A stretch of 15,639 bases of DNA from Firmicutes bacterium CAG:124. Its GTDB lineage: Bacteria; Bacillota; Clostridia; Oscillospirales; Oscillospiraceae. Below the pieces are notes generated by a model that did no database searches, had not been told where the DNA came from, and saw only the letters and a list, made by a program, of their open reading frames with translations. The DNA lies in assembly GCA_000432135.1 (NCBI GenBank), contig HF990605.1:1323-16961 (forward strand), read 5' to 3'. Shown piece after piece: positions 13,943-15,639 of this stretch (the stretch's first letter is position 1; every line of letters starts with the position of its first letter). Made by a program: the position numbers and the translations under genes.

Positions 13943-15379
13943 TTACTGTCCGCAGACGTTCTGGAACAGCGCCATGTATTTCTGCGCCGGAACGTCCCAG
14001 CTGGAATCGACCGCCATATCATTTTCGGCGAGGCGCAGCCATTTTTCCGGCTCATTATAGTACAGCGCAAGCGCGCGGTCAATGGCGGCGAGGAAATCGT
14101 CCGCATTGTAGCTCTGGAAGGTAAAGCCGCGCCCCGTCTCATCCGCTTCGTTATACGGCCAGACCGTATCCTTGAGTCCGCCTGTTGCGTTGACGACCGG
14201 GACGGAGCCCATGCGCATGGCAATGAGCTGCGACAGGCCGCATGGCTCGGATTTCGACGGCATGAGATACAGGTCGGACGCAGCGTAGACAAGGTTCGCA
14301 AGCCCGCCGTCAAAGAGCAGATTGACGGAGACCTTATCGCCAAACCGTTCACGCAAGGTGTTTAAGTACCATTCGTATTTTTCTTCGCCTGTGCCGATGA
14401 TGACAAGCTGGATGCGGCGCTGGATCAGGCGCTCGGCGATGTAGCACAGCAGATCAATGCCCTTGTGCCCGACGAGACGCGTGACCATGGCCAGAACAGC
14501 TACGTCACGGTCCTCCGGCAGGCCGACGCGCTGCTGGAGGGCAAGCTTGTTTGCGATTTTCCCCTCGCGAAGCGTCTTTGCAGTGAAGTTCTGCGCGATG
14601 TTCTCAATCTTCGCGGGATCAAAAACCTGCATATCGATGCCGTTGGTGATTCCGGAAAAGTCTGAGCCTCTGCTTTGCAGAACGCCGTCAAGCCCGTGGG
14701 AATAGTACGGATAGCGCAGCTCCTGCGCGTATGTCTCGGAAACGGTCGTCACGCGGTCGGCTGTGACGATAGCGGACTTCATGAAGTTCGTGCAGTCGTC
14801 AAAGCGAAGGATCTCGTCGCAGCCTGCGCCAAGGCCCAGCACGTCATAGTTGAATTGCAGATTGCACTTGCCCTGATATTCGATATTGTGGATCGTAAAC
14901 ACGCTCTTCGCATCCGGGAAGCAGCCGCGGTATTCCGTTTTCAGCAGCAGCGGGATGAGCGCTGCCTGCCAGTCGTGGCAACTGACGACGTCCGGCTGAA
15001 GCTCCAGATAGTTCATTGCTGCGAGGACGGCCTTGCTGAAATAGGCATAGCGTTCACCGTCGTCGGCAAAGCCGTAAACGCCGCCGCGGTTGAAATAGTG
15101 CTCGTTGTCGATGAAATAGATCTGGAGCTTCTTGCGGCGGGTCTTGAGGCGGAAAATGCCGACATATTCCCGCCGCCAGGCCAGCGGCACGTCAAACGCG
15201 CCTAAAAATTCTGTCTGCCACTTGCCGGAATACTTGATCTGACTGTAATATGGGATAAAGAGGCTGACATAGGTGTTCTTCTGCTGAGAAAGCGCAAGCG
15301 GAAGGGCCTGCATCACGTCACCGAGGCCGCCGGTCTTGACGAACGGCGCGGCCTCAGAGGCAACTACTGCGATTTTCAT
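13943..15379 (-). CDS. glgA: Glycogen synthase (ADP-glucose, GT5)
   Basis: This 478-residue protein is a full-length bacterial glycogen synthase. It extends alpha-1,4-glucan from ADP-glucose in the cytoplasm. The N-terminal sugar-nucleotide motif KTGGLGD is at 15-21, the acceptor-side HDWQ at 135-138, the C-terminal Rossmann domain begins near 290, and SEPCGLSQL (377-385) plus TGGLKDTV (399-406) form the GT-B active-site end. AAAGGAG lies 7 nt before the ATG. The ATG overlaps the stop of the preceding glgD in an ATGA, so the two are translationally coupled and probably made in set proportion. Nothing is missing. Confidence 0.97.
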   Translation of the reverse strand: MKIAVVASEAAPFVKTGGLGDVMQALPLALSQQKNTYVSLFIPYYSQIKYSGKWQTEFLGAFDVPLAWRREYVGIFRLKTRRKKLQIYFIDNEHYFNRGGVYGFADDGERYAYFSKAVLAAMNYLELQPDVVSCHDWQAALIPLLLKTEYRGCFPDAKSVFTIHNIEYQGKCNLQFNYDVLGLGAGCDEILRFDDCTNFMKSAIVTADRVTTVSETYAQELRYPYYSHGLDGVLQSRGSDFSGITNGIDMQVFDPAKIENIAQNFTAKTLREGKIANKLALQQRVGLPEDRDVAVLAMVTRLVGHKGIDLLCYIAERLIQRRIQLVIIGTGEEKYEWYLNTLRERFGDKVSVNLLFDGGLANLVYAASDLYLMPSKSEPCGLSQLIAMRMGSVPVVNATGGLKDTVWPYNEADETGRGFTFQSYNADDFLAAIDRALALYYNEPEKWLRLAENDMAVDSSWDVPAQKYMALFQNVCGQ

Positions 15380-15639
15380 ACGGTATCTCCTTTGTCGACC
15401 ACAAGCGGGTGGTCAATTGAGCCGAGCAGCTTCGTGCCCGGGCGAATGGTGACATTTTTATCAAGGATGCAGTACCGGATCGATGCGCCCGCGCCGATCT
15501 TGCTTCCCTGCATGATGATCGAATCGCGAACCTCCGCGCCGTCTTCAATGTCGACCTCGCGGAAGATCACGGAGTTTTCCGCCTTGCCGAACAGATGGCA
15601 GCCGTCGGCGATCAGGCAGTTCGCTGCCTGTCCATGGTA
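15376..15639 (-). CDS. glgD: GlgD, glucose-1-phosphate adenylyltransferase subunit, 5' part outside window
   Basis: The last 87 residues are in the window, open to the right edge. They form a left-handed beta-helix: NCLIADGCHLFGKAENSVIF, then DSIIMQGSKIGAGASI and ILDKNVTIRPGTKL, ending with LVVDKGDTV. This is the C-terminus of ADP-glucose pyrophosphorylase. The ADGC...ENSV wording and the position directly before glgA fit GlgD, the partner subunit in Firmicutes, better than GlgC, though the diagnostic N-terminal catalytic part is not in view. GlgC/GlgD makes ADP-glucose for GlgA. The stop overlaps the glgA start. Confidence 0.85.
   Translation of the reverse strand, partial: YHGQAANCLIADGCHLFGKAENSVIFREVDIEDGAEVRDSIIMQGSKIGAGASIRYCILDKNVTIRPGTKLLGSIDHPLVVDKGDTV

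Overview
The window looks like chromosome of a gut-type Firmicute, most likely class Clostridia near the Oscillospirales. The evidence is a GC-rich coding sequence, Gram-positive AGGAGG-type ribosome binding sites, a clostridial glycogen cluster (glgD-glgA-glgP-GH13), and an MBOAT/DHHW/SGNH/DUF4358 surface-modification operon of the sort common in these bacteria. The genus call is inference only.

Left part (1-4460), all on the minus strand. Read in transcription order, a promoter at 4387-4415 with a dense set of palindromes leads into an SDR-family oxidoreductase (3421-4320), a free-standing 73-residue helical protein (3141-3362) and a PanB/ketopantoate-hydroxymethyltransferase-like enzyme (2245-3108). 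Then come a LuxR-type regulator (1321-2058) and a divergent GroEL/Cpn60 paralogue (1-1275) that runs off the left edge. The GroEL-like frame has no stop before the window edge. Both enzymes keep their folds but have changed key positions, so the pathway is unassigned. The GroEL-like protein keeps its ATPase residues but has charged residues in the normally hydrophobic substrate/GroES groove.

Junction (4461-4980). This stretch has no intact gene. It holds a minus-strand terminator, a plus-strand terminator, a pair of 10-bp direct repeats like integrase arm sites, an exact 3' half of a tRNA-Pro(CGG) (4693-4737), and directly abutting it the C-terminal remnant of an amidohydrolase gene with its own strong terminator. 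I read it as the attachment-site scar of a tRNA-targeting mobile element. The left part of the window would then be element DNA or old island DNA, and the right part resident chromosome. No integrase is visible.

Middle (5021-9431), plus strand. A good sigma-A promoter drives a four-gene operon: a membrane-anchored SGNH/GDSL hydrolase, a DUF4358 protein with a long Pro/Ala-rich cytoplasmic region, an AlgI-like MBOAT acyltransferase, and a DHHW/AlgX-like SGNH protein. Together they look like machinery for O-acylating an extracellular polymer. Two stable hairpins lie between this operon and the convergent glycogen operon.

Right part (9568-15639), minus strand. This is the glycogen operon glgD (partial), glgA, glgP and a GH13 alpha-glucan hydrolase: synthesis from ADP-glucose, phosphorolysis, and cleavage of alpha-glucan. 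The GH13 gene carries an in-frame 33-bp tandem duplication immediately before its catalytic nucleophile strand.
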